Below, one piece after another: positions 6,976 through 15,417 of a stretch of DNA of 33,818 bases. Location of the stretch: assembly GCA_963991145.1 (NCBI GenBank), contig CAXDOZ010000015.1, positions 1 to 33,818 of the forward strand, given 5' to 3'. The position numbers were made by a program, and so were the translations under genes. Source of the DNA: CAXDOZ01 sp963991145. GTDB taxonomy: Bacteria; Bacteroidota; Bacteroidia; Chitinophagales; JABDMM01. The notes under the pieces were generated by a model. That model was not told the DNA's origin and made no database searches. It saw only the letters and a list, made by a program, of their open reading frames with translations. The stretch's first letter is position 1, and the number at the start of each line of letters is the position of its first letter.

Positions 6976-8680
6976 GCTTTTTTTCCTGCTTTTATTCCTT
7001 TTGGGTTCTTTATGCCCGAAGGAGTCCTTTTCTCAAGATGAGTTGAGTATACCTGCTAATGACTCTATTTCTCTGGATACCATCATGTATCAGATCTACG
7101 TCGGAAGGGAGAAGTATTTTGATTCCATTAGGATTCGGAACTATGAAAGGTCATTGAGCAATGCTTTTAAAAATGCAGAGACTCTAGAGAGACTGGAAGT
7201 AAGAAATACGCCTGTGGAGTCACTCCCGGATAGTATTAACAAGCTTAAGGCTTTGAAGGAGGTGATTATCTACAAATGTCCAAACCTTGATCTTGAGAGG
7301 TTAATTGACCAGCTAGCGACCTTGCCCAATTTGAGTCGTCTCGAACTGGTTTACGGTGAGTATTCATCAATTCCGAGCAGCATAACAAAGCTCAGTTCAT
7401 TGAAGGAGTTAGCACTGGATCACAACAAATTCCAGAGTCTGCCGGAGGAACTGCCTGACTTATCGGTACTTAGCTTAAAGCATAACAGATACCTTGATAT
7501 TGATCAGAGTTTTGATGTTATCGCAAGTATCGAGGGTTTAGAATATTTGGATTACTCCTATTCACAGCTTGATAAAATCCCTACCTCGCTTACAGAATGC
7601 GAAGATCTATCAGTTCTTCGCCTGAATGGGAATCCAATTCTATATCTGCCCGAAGGGCTTGGAAAACTAAGTGACCTTGAATGGATAGACCTAAGAGAAT
7701 GCTTCTACCTAAACCTGGAGAAGAATCTAGAAATTCTGAGTGCTTGTAGCAGTCTAAAAGTTCTTGACCTAGGAGGATGTGAATTTTCTGTACTGCCGGA
7801 TAACATTGGAGAGATAAAGTCTTTAACAGAGCTAAATCTAAGAGGGAATAAATTTTCAAAGCTGCCTAATAGTATTGGGGATCTGACTATGCTTGAAAAG
7901 TTGGATCTAGGCTATGCTTCATTAGGAAATCTAATGAATCAGCTCGAAGAGCTTCCTTCCAGCATTAAAGCTTTGAATAGATTGAAAGAGTTAAATCTGG
8001 CTGGAAACCCTCTGAGTTCATTACCTAAGGGTGCCAATGAATTGAAAGCGCTAGAGGTTCTAAACATCAATTGGTGCAGGTTTGAAGAGATTCCACCAAG
8101 CGTATTTGAGCTTAAAAAACTAAGAGTTCTTAGAATGAATAATAATCTGGTTTCAGCCATTCCAGATGAAATTGGAAATCTTAGGACATTGGAAATCCTC
8201 ACAATAGATCGAGACTTTTTCAGCCCCACAGAGATCAGTATCAAAAGCTTACCCGAGTCCATTTGCAATCTCTCAAAGCTTAGAGTTCTTTCATTGAATG
8301 AGCAGGACATCTCTCTTCTTCCAAACTGTATCGACAGATTGTCAAAGCTTGAAGAACTGTATTTGAGAGAGAATGGCCTTGAAAAGTTACCTGAGGACTT
8401 TTCTGATTTTGAAGAGCTGAGAATTCTAAACCTCAAGGCTAACCCCTTCGAAAACTGGCCAAAAGGAATTAATGAGCTTGATAATCTAGAGGTGGTTGAC
8501 ATCAGCATCACACCTTACTTAGAGCATAGAATTGCTATTTCCTATCTATCCAAAGTTTCAAGCTTAAAGAAACTTGATATCAGCTATAATGAGATCTCTG
8601 AGGATAAAGTGAAAATGCTCCATGAAGAGCTACCAAATTGCGAGATTATCAGCAATGAGATCCCGGTATCAGACAACTAG
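6968..8680 (+). CDS. Secreted leucine-rich-repeat protein
   Basis: The 570-residue protein has a Sec signal peptide (MTRLFFLLLFLLGS, probable cleavage after SFS near residue 22), a short linker, and then about 19 leucine-rich repeats of about 23 residues, consensus LPxxIxxLxxLxxLxLxxNxL, running almost to the C-terminus. There is no other domain, no lipobox, and no type IX C-terminal signal that I can recognise. Such LRR arrays bind proteins; the partner is unknown. The chosen ATG at 6968 puts the signal peptide at the N-terminus. It overlaps the end of lysS by 8 bases (ATGACTAG) and is preferred over an upstream ATG at 6932, which would add 12 residues inside lysS. The stop shares CTAG with the convergent cyclase gene. 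Confidence 0.85.
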   Translation: MTRLFFLLLFLLGSLCPKESFSQDELSIPANDSISLDTIMYQIYVGREKYFDSIRIRNYERSLSNAFKNAETLERLEVRNTPVESLPDSINKLKALKEVIIYKCPNLDLERLIDQLATLPNLSRLELVYGEYSSIPSSITKLSSLKELALDHNKFQSLPEELPDLSVLSLKHNRYLDIDQSFDVIASIEGLEYLDYSYSQLDKIPTSLTECEDLSVLRLNGNPILYLPEGLGKLSDLEWIDLRECFYLNLEKNLEILSACSSLKVLDLGGCEFSVLPDNIGEIKSLTELNLRGNKFSKLPNSIGDLTMLEKLDLGYASLGNLMNQLEELPSSIKALNRLKELNLAGNPLSSLPKGANELKALEVLNINWCRFEEIPPSVFELKKLRVLRMNNNLVSAIPDEIGNLRTLEILTIDRDFFSPTEISIKSLPESICNLSKLRVLSLNEQDISLLPNCIDRLSKLEELYLRENGLEKLPEDFSDFEELRILNLKANPFENWPKGINELDNLEVVDISITPYLEHRIAISYLSKVSSLKKLDISYNEISEDKVKMLHEELPNCEIISNEIPVSDN

Positions 8681-9429
8681 CTTTCTTTGATCCTGAAAAT
8701 AATTGGGCGGCTCGGAGCTGCATCGAGATCAAACCTGGGTATCTGAAGATTTAACAGATATATCCCATCTTTTACTTCATTTGGGACATAGATCATCTCA
8801 GTAATCGTAGCCTGTAACCTAAGATCATCAGGCACTCCCCAAAAAGCTTTGTGAGCAGCCAAAGCTCCACCGTCCTCTTCGCGATCTACCGAAGGAAGAT
8901 CCAAAAGCAAGTGGTCGATACCTTCACTTGCAAGTCTTTTGCAGAAATCAGGATGGAGATAAGGAGGGTTTGTCCCGGAGTACTGAATAGATTTCTTTTG
9001 ATCATCATTTGGTTCAGTCCTTAAAATAAGTGCATCTATCCCCGTAAGATCTATATCCTCTAAGGAGCTTGCCTGAAATACCCGATCACCGTTTTCCATT
9101 TTTTGTGGAAGTAGGCTAACCAATCGAGAAATGAAGTGTGTCTCTTTCAATGCCTCAAAAACAGCCAGACCTTCCTTGGAGATATGAGCGAGACTTTCGG
9201 TATGAGTGCCATTCCCATGCGGATTTAATCGAACATTCTTAAAATTCACTGGAGAACCTGATTCAAGAGAGCCAACAAAGTCTCCGACAATAACTGGACT
9301 AAAATCTACAGGAGGAGCATACCAGGCATTTGGATTATTAGCTCCGTGCCTTAGAGGGATTGAAAGGTCGATTCCCTCTTTGAGATTTGCAATCCATTTT
9401 TTCCCATTAATGTCAAAGTTGATTCTCAT
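8677..9429 (-). CDS. Cyclase-family metal-dependent hydrolase (kynurenine formamidase-like)
   Basis: The protein belongs to the cyclase superfamily (PF04199), which includes bacterial kynurenine formamidases and other amide or ester hydrolases. The 250 residues contain DLSIPL near the N-terminus and the putative metal site NPHGNGTHTES with H71, H76 and E78, then AHI, and later LPSVDREEDGG...AAHKAFWG, which lies where the family has further ligands. The classic signature is HxGTHxD; here the first His is one residue farther away and Glu stands for Asp. The substrate cannot be assigned and no tryptophan-degradation genes are adjacent. No signal peptide is visible, so it is probably cytoplasmic. 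Its stop overlaps the LRR gene stop by 4 bases. The S9 peptidase gene is divergent, 108 bases away. Confidence 0.82.
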   Translation of the reverse strand: MRINFDINGKKWIANLKEGIDLSIPLRHGANNPNAWYAPPVDFSPVIVGDFVGSLESGSPVNFKNVRLNPHGNGTHTESLAHISKEGLAVFEALKETHFISRLVSLLPQKMENGDRVFQASSLEDIDLTGIDALILRTEPNDDQKKSIQYSGTNPPYLHPDFCKRLASEGIDHLLLDLPSVDREEDGGALAAHKAFWGVPDDLRLQATITEMIYVPNEVKDGIYLLNLQIPRFDLDAAPSRPIIFRIKES

Positions 9430-9478
9430 AAGACCCTAAATTCGAGGAGAATTTATCTTGTTAAAAGTTCAATTCATC

Positions 9479-9495
9479 GATATTCAATGAATATC
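9479..9495. promoter_or_regulatory. 17-bp palindrome between divergent genes, candidate operator
   Basis: GATATTC (9479-9485), AAT, GAATATC (9489-9495) is a perfect inverted repeat with 7-bp arms. It lies in the 108-base divergent gap between the cyclase and S9 peptidase genes, 14 bases upstream of a candidate -7 element, so a bound protein would cover the -33 region. Confidence 0.45.
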
Positions 9496-9509
9496 ACTTC
9501 CGAAGAAAG

Positions 9510-9517
9510 TATTATTG
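9510..9517 (+). promoter_or_regulatory. Candidate -7 element of the S9 peptidase gene
   Basis: TATTATTG differs from TAnnTTTG at one position and lies 20 bases before the ATG. No TTG at the expected -33 distance was found, so this is weak. Confidence 0.3.
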
Positions 9518-9537
9518 CACTGAAATAATCTAAACCA

Positions 9538-11565
9538 ATGAAACTGAAAGTAACAATCTTTGCTGCAATGCTGCTTTTCCTTGCAGCCTGCTCCTCAAAA
9601 GAGGAAGAAAATTCAGAACAAGAAGAAAATATGGATCAAGTAGAAGAACCGATAGTAAAAGTAGGAGATACCTCTTTGGTAACACCTGATGATCTCCTTT
9701 CTAAAATGATGGATCTTGATCAGTCAGGAAATTATAGTGTAGAAGATTTCTTTAAAAATCCGGAGCAAGCGAGATTTCAGATCTCACCAAACGGAGAGTA
9801 CTTTTCATTCACCTCTCCATATGAGAACAGAATGAACATCAACATCCAGAAAATTGGAGAGTCTAGCTCAACTAGAATCACCAACGAAACTGATCGTGAC
9901 ATCCAGGGTTACTTCTGGGCTAATGACAATAGGATTCTTTACATCCAGGATGATGGAGGAGACGAGAACTTCAAACTATACGCAGTTGATAAGGATGGTT
10001 CAAACAAGATGGACCTTACTCCATATGATTCTGTAAGAATTGAACTTATTGATGATTTAACAGACTTCCCTGATGAGATCATTATCGGGATGAACCTTGA
10101 AAGCAAGGCACTTTTTTCTCCATATAGATTGAATATTGAAACTGGAGAGATCACCAAACTTGCTGAGAACACAAACATGTTTGAGCCAATTAGTGGCTGG
10201 ATGACAGATCACGAAGGAAAGCTTCGTATTGCGATGAAAGTAACTGATGGAACTAACACCTCTATTCTATACAGAGACAATGAAGAGGAAGATTTTCGCT
10301 CAGTTCTAACTGTGGATTTCACTGAGTCTATGTCGCCATTATTCTTCGATTTTGACAATGGTTCAGTTGTATATGCCTCTTCAAATCTTGGAAGAGATAA
10401 GTCGGCAATCGTGAAGTACGACCTTGAAACAGGAAAAGAACTGGAAGTTCTTTTTAGCCATGATGAAGTAGATGTAAGTGGTCTTTCTTATTCAGATAAT
10501 AGAAAAGTGCTAACAGCAATTACATACACTACTGATAAGAGACAAAGAGAGTTTCTTGATACCATGTCTGAGCAGATCTATAACAGATTGAAGTCTGAGC
10601 TTACAGGTTATGAAATCGGTATTACCAGTGTAAGTAAGGATGAGACTAAATACCTGGTAAGAAGCTACAGTGATAGATCATTAGGAGCTTATTACTTCTA
10701 TAATCACGAAACTGACGAGCTTACATTACTTACAGAAGTAAGCCCCTGGTTGGATGAAACTAAGCTTTCACCAATGGAGCCAATCTCTTACAAGACCAGA
10801 GATGGTTTGACAATCCATGGCTATCTAACATTGCCTCAGGGCGTTGAGCCAAGCAATCTACCTGTTGTAGTTAATCCTCATGGTGGTCCATGGGCGAGAG
10901 ATAACTGGGGTTATAATCCAGAAGTTCAACTCCTTGCTGATAGAGGATATGCAGTGCTTCAGGTTAACTTCCGTGGATCTACTGGATACGGAAAAGACTT
11001 TTGGATGGCTTCCTTCAAGCAATGGGGTCAAACGATGCAGGATGATATTACAGATGGTGTAAACTGGTTGATTTCTGAAGGAATTGCTGATCCAAACAGA
11101 ATTGCAATTTATGGCGCCAGCTATGGAGGCTATGCTACACTCGCAGGACTTACCTACACACCAGATCTATACGCTTGTGGAATCGATTATGTAGGAGTAA
11201 GTAACCTAAACAGCTTCCTGAATACTATTCCACCTTACTGGAAACCATTCCTTGAAATGATGTACACGATGGTAGGTCATCCTGATACAGATCAGGAGAT
11301 GCTTGATGCATACTCACCAGCTCTCAACTCTGATAAGATCACGAGCCCATTATTTGTAGTTCAGGGTGCAAACGATCCAAGGGTTAACATTGATGAGGCA
11401 GATCAGATAGTACGTGCATTAAGAGAAAAAGGAGTAGACGTGCCATATATGGTTAAATACAATGAAGGACACGGATTCTCTAATGAGGAGAACAGATTTG
11501 ATTTCTATAAATCGATGACTGGATTCCTTGCAATTCACCTAAAAGGACTAAGCGTTGAAAGCTAG
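9538..11565 (+). CDS. S9-family prolyl oligopeptidase-like serine peptidase, lipoprotein
   Basis: The product is a lipid-anchored serine peptidase acting on oligopeptides. The 675 residues start with a lipoprotein signal peptide and lipobox LAAC (lipidated C18), then an acidic linker (CSSKEEENSEQEE) and an N-terminal seven-bladed beta-propeller region (about 75-400). The C-terminal alpha/beta-hydrolase domain (about 420-670) has HGGPWARD, nucleophile S528 in GASYGGY, D613 in GANDPRV and H645 in NEGHGF; all three triad members are present. It resembles acylaminoacyl- or dipeptidyl-peptidase-type S9 enzymes, but exact specificity cannot be read. The Lys/Glu run straight after the lipidated Cys resembles surface-export signals of Bacteroidota lipoproteins. 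The next gene starts inside its last codons. Confidence 0.93.
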   Translation: MKLKVTIFAAMLLFLAACSSKEEENSEQEENMDQVEEPIVKVGDTSLVTPDDLLSKMMDLDQSGNYSVEDFFKNPEQARFQISPNGEYFSFTSPYENRMNINIQKIGESSSTRITNETDRDIQGYFWANDNRILYIQDDGGDENFKLYAVDKDGSNKMDLTPYDSVRIELIDDLTDFPDEIIIGMNLESKALFSPYRLNIETGEITKLAENTNMFEPISGWMTDHEGKLRIAMKVTDGTNTSILYRDNEEEDFRSVLTVDFTESMSPLFFDFDNGSVVYASSNLGRDKSAIVKYDLETGKELEVLFSHDEVDVSGLSYSDNRKVLTAITYTTDKRQREFLDTMSEQIYNRLKSELTGYEIGITSVSKDETKYLVRSYSDRSLGAYYFYNHETDELTLLTEVSPWLDETKLSPMEPISYKTRDGLTIHGYLTLPQGVEPSNLPVVVNPHGGPWARDNWGYNPEVQLLADRGYAVLQVNFRGSTGYGKDFWMASFKQWGQTMQDDITDGVNWLISEGIADPNRIAIYGASYGGYATLAGLTYTPDLYACGIDYVGVSNLNSFLNTIPPYWKPFLEMMYTMVGHPDTDQEMLDAYSPALNSDKITSPLFVVQGANDPRVNIDEADQIVRALREKGVDVPYMVKYNEGHGFSNEENRFDFYKSMTGFLAIHLKGLSVES

Positions 11566-12484
11566 ATTTTTAATTACAGTTTTTGGTATTTGTTTGGCAG
11601 GCCTAATTCAGGCCTGCCAAAATTCTTCTGAGCCAAATGAAGAGGGAGCAACAGAGAATGAAAGTTCTAGTATTCCTGAGCTTGAGACTGCAGACGGGAA
11701 CTCACTTCTCTTTGAGATAACTGGGAATGGACTTGAAACTCCCTCTTATCTGTTTGGAACAATCCACTTAATTGGACCAGATGACTTCTTCTTGCCTGAG
11801 GGTGCAGAAGCAGCGCTTGAAATCTCTGATCGCCTTGTTTTAGAGATTGATATGGATGATCCGGGTCTGATAATGGATGTTGCTTCCATTACAATGATGG
11901 ATGGCGATACCACGATTGATATGCTTCTCAGCGACGAAGAGTATGAACTAGTAGATAATTTCCTAAAGGATCAATCTGGAATGGGACTGGCTTTGATGAA
12001 AAGCTTTAAGCCGTTCTTCATAGCGGGAATGCTCGCGGAGACATATCTGGATGACTATGTTCAATACGAGCAAGAGTTGATGGATATGGTAAAGGAGCAG
12101 GACAAAGAAGTATTTGGACTGGAAGGAATCGACTTCCTTGACGAGCTCATCAGCCAAATTCCTCTAGATGAGCAGGCAGATCTGTTGGTCGAGGGTGTAG
12201 TAGAGTACGATGAGACAAAGGAAATTTTTGCTCAGTTGATTGGACTCTATAAGGAGCAGGATGTTGAGGCATTGAATAAAATGGTCTCTGAAGAAATGGT
12301 AGAGTTTGCAAAGTTCGAGGAGTTACTGCTTGATACCCGCAATGCTTACTGGATGGAATCTATGATTCCTATGATGAACGAAGCTCCAAGCTTCTTTGCA
12401 GTAGGCGCTGGACATCTTGGTGGAGACAAAGGCTTACTTGTTCTTCTATCCGAAGCTGGATACAATATTCGACCTCTTAAATAA
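11555..12484 (+). CDS. TraB/GumN family lipoprotein
   Basis: The TraB/GumN family (PF01963) shares a fold with metalloproteases of the Tiki type; bacterial members are envelope proteins of mostly unknown role. The 309 residues show a lipoprotein signal peptide with lipobox LIQAC (C21), then the family motifs LFGTIHLI (about 66-73), GLEGIDFL (about 188-195), RNAYWMESM (about 259-267) and VGAGHLGGDKGL (about 281-292). These contain the conserved GTIH, E, R and GHLxG residues. The only start that gives the signal peptide is the TTG at 11555, which has AAAGGA 7 bases upstream and overlaps the S9 peptidase stop by 11 bases, so it is translationally coupled. A strong hairpin lies in its signal-peptide coding region. 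Confidence 0.85.
   Translation: MKARFLITVFGICLAGLIQACQNSSEPNEEGATENESSSIPELETADGNSLLFEITGNGLETPSYLFGTIHLIGPDDFFLPEGAEAALEISDRLVLEIDMDDPGLIMDVASITMMDGDTTIDMLLSDEEYELVDNFLKDQSGMGLALMKSFKPFFIAGMLAETYLDDYVQYEQELMDMVKEQDKEVFGLEGIDFLDELISQIPLDEQADLLVEGVVEYDETKEIFAQLIGLYKEQDVEALNKMVSEEMVEFAKFEELLLDTRNAYWMESMIPMMNEAPSFFAVGAGHLGGDKGLLVLLSEAGYNIRPLK
11593..11621 (+). promoter_or_regulatory. Perfect 11-bp hairpin inside the TraB-like signal-peptide coding region
   Basis: TTTGGCAGGCC (11593-11603) and GGCCTGCCAAA (11611-11621) are exact reverse complements with a 7-base loop. There is no T tract after it, so it is not a classic terminator on this strand. It begins 38 bases after the TTG and could slow or limit translation or protect the RNA. 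Confidence 0.55.
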
Positions 12485-12486
12485 GC

Positions 12487-13611
12487 CTAATCAACCCGCA
12501 TCAGATCGGAGGCAATTCTATCGGCGTACAGATAATCATTTGGCTCCAGGTAGAATCTTTGATCGTCCTCTTTGATCCTGGGGTTTCTAAGGTTCTCAAT
12601 ATCTGCTACAAGTTCAGAATAGATCCTATCTCCAAATCGAGTTCGGACCGAATCCTTGTTTAGTCCTTCAATGGTTCTGAAGCCGGTCATTACAGCCTCA
12701 TTAAAAGCCTGGTCTGGGTTTAGGTCTTCAATTTCTCTAAGGGTTTGTCTTTCTAAGCTTGACTCAATGTATTTCTTAAGATTTGGGATGTTCCAAAACC
12801 TTTGATTGCCATTAAAGGAATGCGCAGAGGGACCTAGCCCCAGATAAGGTTTACCAGTCCAATAACTCGAATTGTGCTTTGATCTCCAATTCGGCTTTGA
12901 GAGGTTCGAAACTTCATAATGCTCAAATCCATTTGAGCGAAGCATTTGAGAAAGAAGCAAAAAATGATCAGCGGCCTCTTCCTCAGTTACATTGGCTACG
13001 ATTCCTTTTCTAATCTGATGTTGCAGGATAGTGTTTGGCTCCACTGTGAGAGCATAAGCCGAAAGGTGAGGAATGTTCAGATCCAGGAACGAGATCAGCT
13101 GACCTTCCCAATCTTTCAGGCTCAATCCAGGTATTCCATAGATAAGATCGATGTTTAGGTTTTCAAATCCCAGGTCCTGCGCCAGTTTCAAGCTCTCAAT
13201 TGCCTGTTGGGAATCATGAGCTCTATTCATAAGTTTTAAATCTTCCTCCCGGAATGATTGCGTTCCAATGCTCAAACGGTTAACACCCAGGTTCTTTAGG
13301 ACATTTAATGTTTCCTTCGAGAGATCATCAGGATTGGCTTCAAAGGTGACTTCGGCATTGGTAGAAATGTTGAAATGCTTATGAATCCCTTCAAAAATTG
13401 AGTCTAAGAACTTCTCAGGTAACAGACTTGGAGTGCCTCCTCCGAAATAAAGGCTACTAAACTCATTCCTCCATTCTCCACCATAAGAATTGGCTTCCAT
13501 CAAGATTGCATCTGTAAACTCCTTCATAAATCTTTCCGAAGTGCTGAAGAAGAAGTTGCAGTAAGAACAAGGTTGTTTACAAAAGGGGATATGAATGTAT
13601 AGACCGGCCAA
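12487..13611 (-). CDS. hemW: Radical SAM heme chaperone HemW
   Basis: HemW is a HemN-like radical SAM protein that binds heme and delivers it to target proteins such as respiratory enzymes. The 374 residues begin AGLYIHIPFC; the 4Fe-4S cluster cysteines are C11, C15 and C18 in CKQPCSYC. YFGGGTPSLL (SAM-binding GGGTP) and NRLSIGTQSF follow, and the C-terminal HemN-type region starts around residue 280. The Cys that follows the cluster motif in true HemN (CxC) is Asn-Phe here, as in HemW rather than coproporphyrinogen dehydrogenase. Length is normal. It faces the TraB-like gene tail-to-tail with a 2-base gap and is divergent from the BamA-like gene with only 36 bases between. Confidence 0.93.
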   Translation of the reverse strand: MAGLYIHIPFCKQPCSYCNFFFSTSERFMKEFTDAILMEANSYGGEWRNEFSSLYFGGGTPSLLPEKFLDSIFEGIHKHFNISTNAEVTFEANPDDLSKETLNVLKNLGVNRLSIGTQSFREEDLKLMNRAHDSQQAIESLKLAQDLGFENLNIDLIYGIPGLSLKDWEGQLISFLDLNIPHLSAYALTVEPNTILQHQIRKGIVANVTEEEAADHFLLLSQMLRSNGFEHYEVSNLSKPNWRSKHNSSYWTGKPYLGLGPSAHSFNGNQRFWNIPNLKKYIESSLERQTLREIEDLNPDQAFNEAVMTGFRTIEGLNKDSVRTRFGDRIYSELVADIENLRNPRIKEDDQRFYLEPNDYLYADRIASDLMRVD

Positions 13612-13634
13612 TACTTAAACCTGTAATTTGGCGG

Positions 13635-13642
13635 TAAAGATA
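13635..13642 (-). promoter_or_regulatory. hemW: Candidate -7 element of hemW in the short divergent gap
   Basis: On the minus strand TATCTTTA matches TAnnTTTG except the last base and lies 23 bases before the hemW ATG. On the plus strand a similar near-match (GTAATTTG, 13623-13630) precedes the BamA-like GTG start, so two opposing promoters would overlap almost entirely in the 36-base gap. No -33 elements are clear. Confidence 0.35.
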
Positions 13643-13647
13643 GGTCT

Positions 13648-15417
13648 GTGTTTCGGCATCTGTGTTTCTTCGCTTTTCTAATCCTTCCATTTAATGTCTT
13701 TTCTCAATGGCAGTGGACGCTTATTGAGAATGATGGATTTCAGGATCTGCACGCGAAGAACCCAAGATCTTTTCCCTGTAAGGATAAAGCAGACTGCTAT
13801 TCCTCGGTTGAGTCATTTGTGGAGGAGCTTCGCTCCGATGGCCATCTAATCGCGAGTATAGATTCTATCCGTGAGGACGATGAGCAGCTAATTGCATTGG
13901 TCTTTATCGGGCCGAAGGCCCAAAAGGTTTTTATAGAAGACTTTGATTCAGCTCTTTATGAAGAGTTGCCCTTTAAGACGAAAGATAAATGGAGAAAGGA
14001 AAGCGGACTAAGCTTTAGCAAGTATCAAAGATTACGGGAGAATCTCCTGGACAAATTGGAGAACAATGGATATCCTTTTGGAAGTATTGGTTTCGAGCCT
14101 TCAGAATTCGAATCAGCTTCAATAAGCGGAAGCTTAACTCTGAATAAAGGGCCATTAGTGCTGATTGATACCCTTCGAATCTCAGGATCATCCAAGGTAA
14201 AGCAGAGGTTTCTTGAAGGTGTGCTGGGACTTGAATCAGGTTCATTTTACAATGAGCAAAGGATTAACGATGTAAGGTCTGTTATTGGCAATCTTGATTA
14301 TCTGAGCTTGGTTTCTGGTCCGGATGTAACATTTCAAAGTAATGATGAAGCGCAGATCGACCTTCTTATAGATGATCGCAGCGCAAGTTCTTTTGACGTG
14401 ATTTTGGGATTACTACCAAATTCATCCAGAAATGATGGCTTTCTGGTTACTGGTCAGATTCTGTTGGATCTTAGAAATCCATTTGGTACCGGGAAGCGAT
14501 TTTATCTTAACTGGAACCGCTTGGAAGAGCGCGCACAGGAGTTTAAGCTTAATCTGTCATTACCATACTTGTTTAGAACTCCAATAGGATTCGATGGCGG
14601 CCTTGAGATGTACAAGTTTGATAGTTTGTATCTGGATCTTGATTGGAATGTAGGCTTGAGGTTTCAGTTTACTGGGAATAGTTACGTTTCAGCATTTGCA
14701 AAGGGTATGAACACCTTTGTTTTGAATGTCGATTCAAACCTTTTTATCGGAGAAGGCCTGTTTCCTACAATTCAGGGCCTACGGAACAATCACTTCGGTC
14801 TTAGTTATGAGTATTCCTCTCTAGATTTCAGACCATCGCCAAGAGAAGGAGTCCTTATAAATGCATTTGCTGCAGGAGGTATACGAACGATAAAGCGAAA
14901 CGAGGAAATTGAGCAATTAGTAAATCCAAATACAGATGAGACTTATGGGGAGATCTACAATAGAAGTGATCTTAGAACAGGGAGAGCAGAGATTGGTCTT
15001 GATGTAAGAGGATTTGTACCTGTTGGGCTAAGACATGTCTTTTTTATGGGTTTTAGGAGCAGAGCATTGATCGCAAAGGATATCTTCTTCAATGAGAAGT
15101 ATCGAGTAGGGGGGACTCAGCTTTTGAGAGGCTTTAATGAGGAGAGCTTATTCACAGCATATTATGCGGTAGCTACAGTTGAATATCGCTTTCTTTTCTC
15201 CCGATCCAGTTTCTTTTATCTGTTTCTAGATCAGGGAGGTATTGAGTCACAGGCTGTAAGCACACGAATTGATTATCCAACAGGATTTGGAGCTGGGATC
15301 AGCCTTGAGACCAAGGCTGGTTGGTTTAGTGTTAGTTATGCTTTAGGAAGAAAGGAAGATGAGAACATTAACTTTGGGGCATCAAAGATCCATTTTGGTT
15401 ATTTGAATAGATTTTGA
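13648..15417 (+). CDS. BamA/TamA-superfamily outer-membrane protein
   Basis: The predicted product is an outer-membrane 16-strand barrel with POTRA-like periplasmic domains. The 589 residues have a signal peptide (about 1-19, ending FNVFSQ), a region with two cysteines (CKDKADC), at least one POTRA-like unit (about 165-245, GPLVLIDTLRISGSSKVKQRFLE cited as 14149-14217) and a C-terminal barrel with alternating aromatic strands. It ends in Phe (YLNRF), as outer-membrane barrels usually do. The RVGGTQLLRGFNEES segment matches the conserved loop L6 area (VRGF-like) of the Omp85 family. True BamA is longer with five POTRAs, so this is a shorter paralogue. The GTG at 13648 is the only start after the in-frame TAA upstream. 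Its TGA overlaps the next ATG. Confidence 0.85.
   Translation: MFRHLCFFAFLILPFNVFSQWQWTLIENDGFQDLHAKNPRSFPCKDKADCYSSVESFVEELRSDGHLIASIDSIREDDEQLIALVFIGPKAQKVFIEDFDSALYEELPFKTKDKWRKESGLSFSKYQRLRENLLDKLENNGYPFGSIGFEPSEFESASISGSLTLNKGPLVLIDTLRISGSSKVKQRFLEGVLGLESGSFYNEQRINDVRSVIGNLDYLSLVSGPDVTFQSNDEAQIDLLIDDRSASSFDVILGLLPNSSRNDGFLVTGQILLDLRNPFGTGKRFYLNWNRLEERAQEFKLNLSLPYLFRTPIGFDGGLEMYKFDSLYLDLDWNVGLRFQFTGNSYVSAFAKGMNTFVLNVDSNLFIGEGLFPTIQGLRNNHFGLSYEYSSLDFRPSPREGVLINAFAAGGIRTIKRNEEIEQLVNPNTDETYGEIYNRSDLRTGRAEIGLDVRGFVPVGLRHVFFMGFRSRALIAKDIFFNEKYRVGGTQLLRGFNEESLFTAYYAVATVEYRFLFSRSSFFYLFLDQGGIESQAVSTRIDYPTGFGAGISLETKAGWFSVSYALGRKEDENINFGASKIHFGYLNRF

Noticed and set aside
7939..8511. A 190-codon minus-strand frame inside the LRR gene
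   Set aside because: It mirrors the leucine-rich codon repeat of the real gene and is Ser/Leu-rich low complexity.
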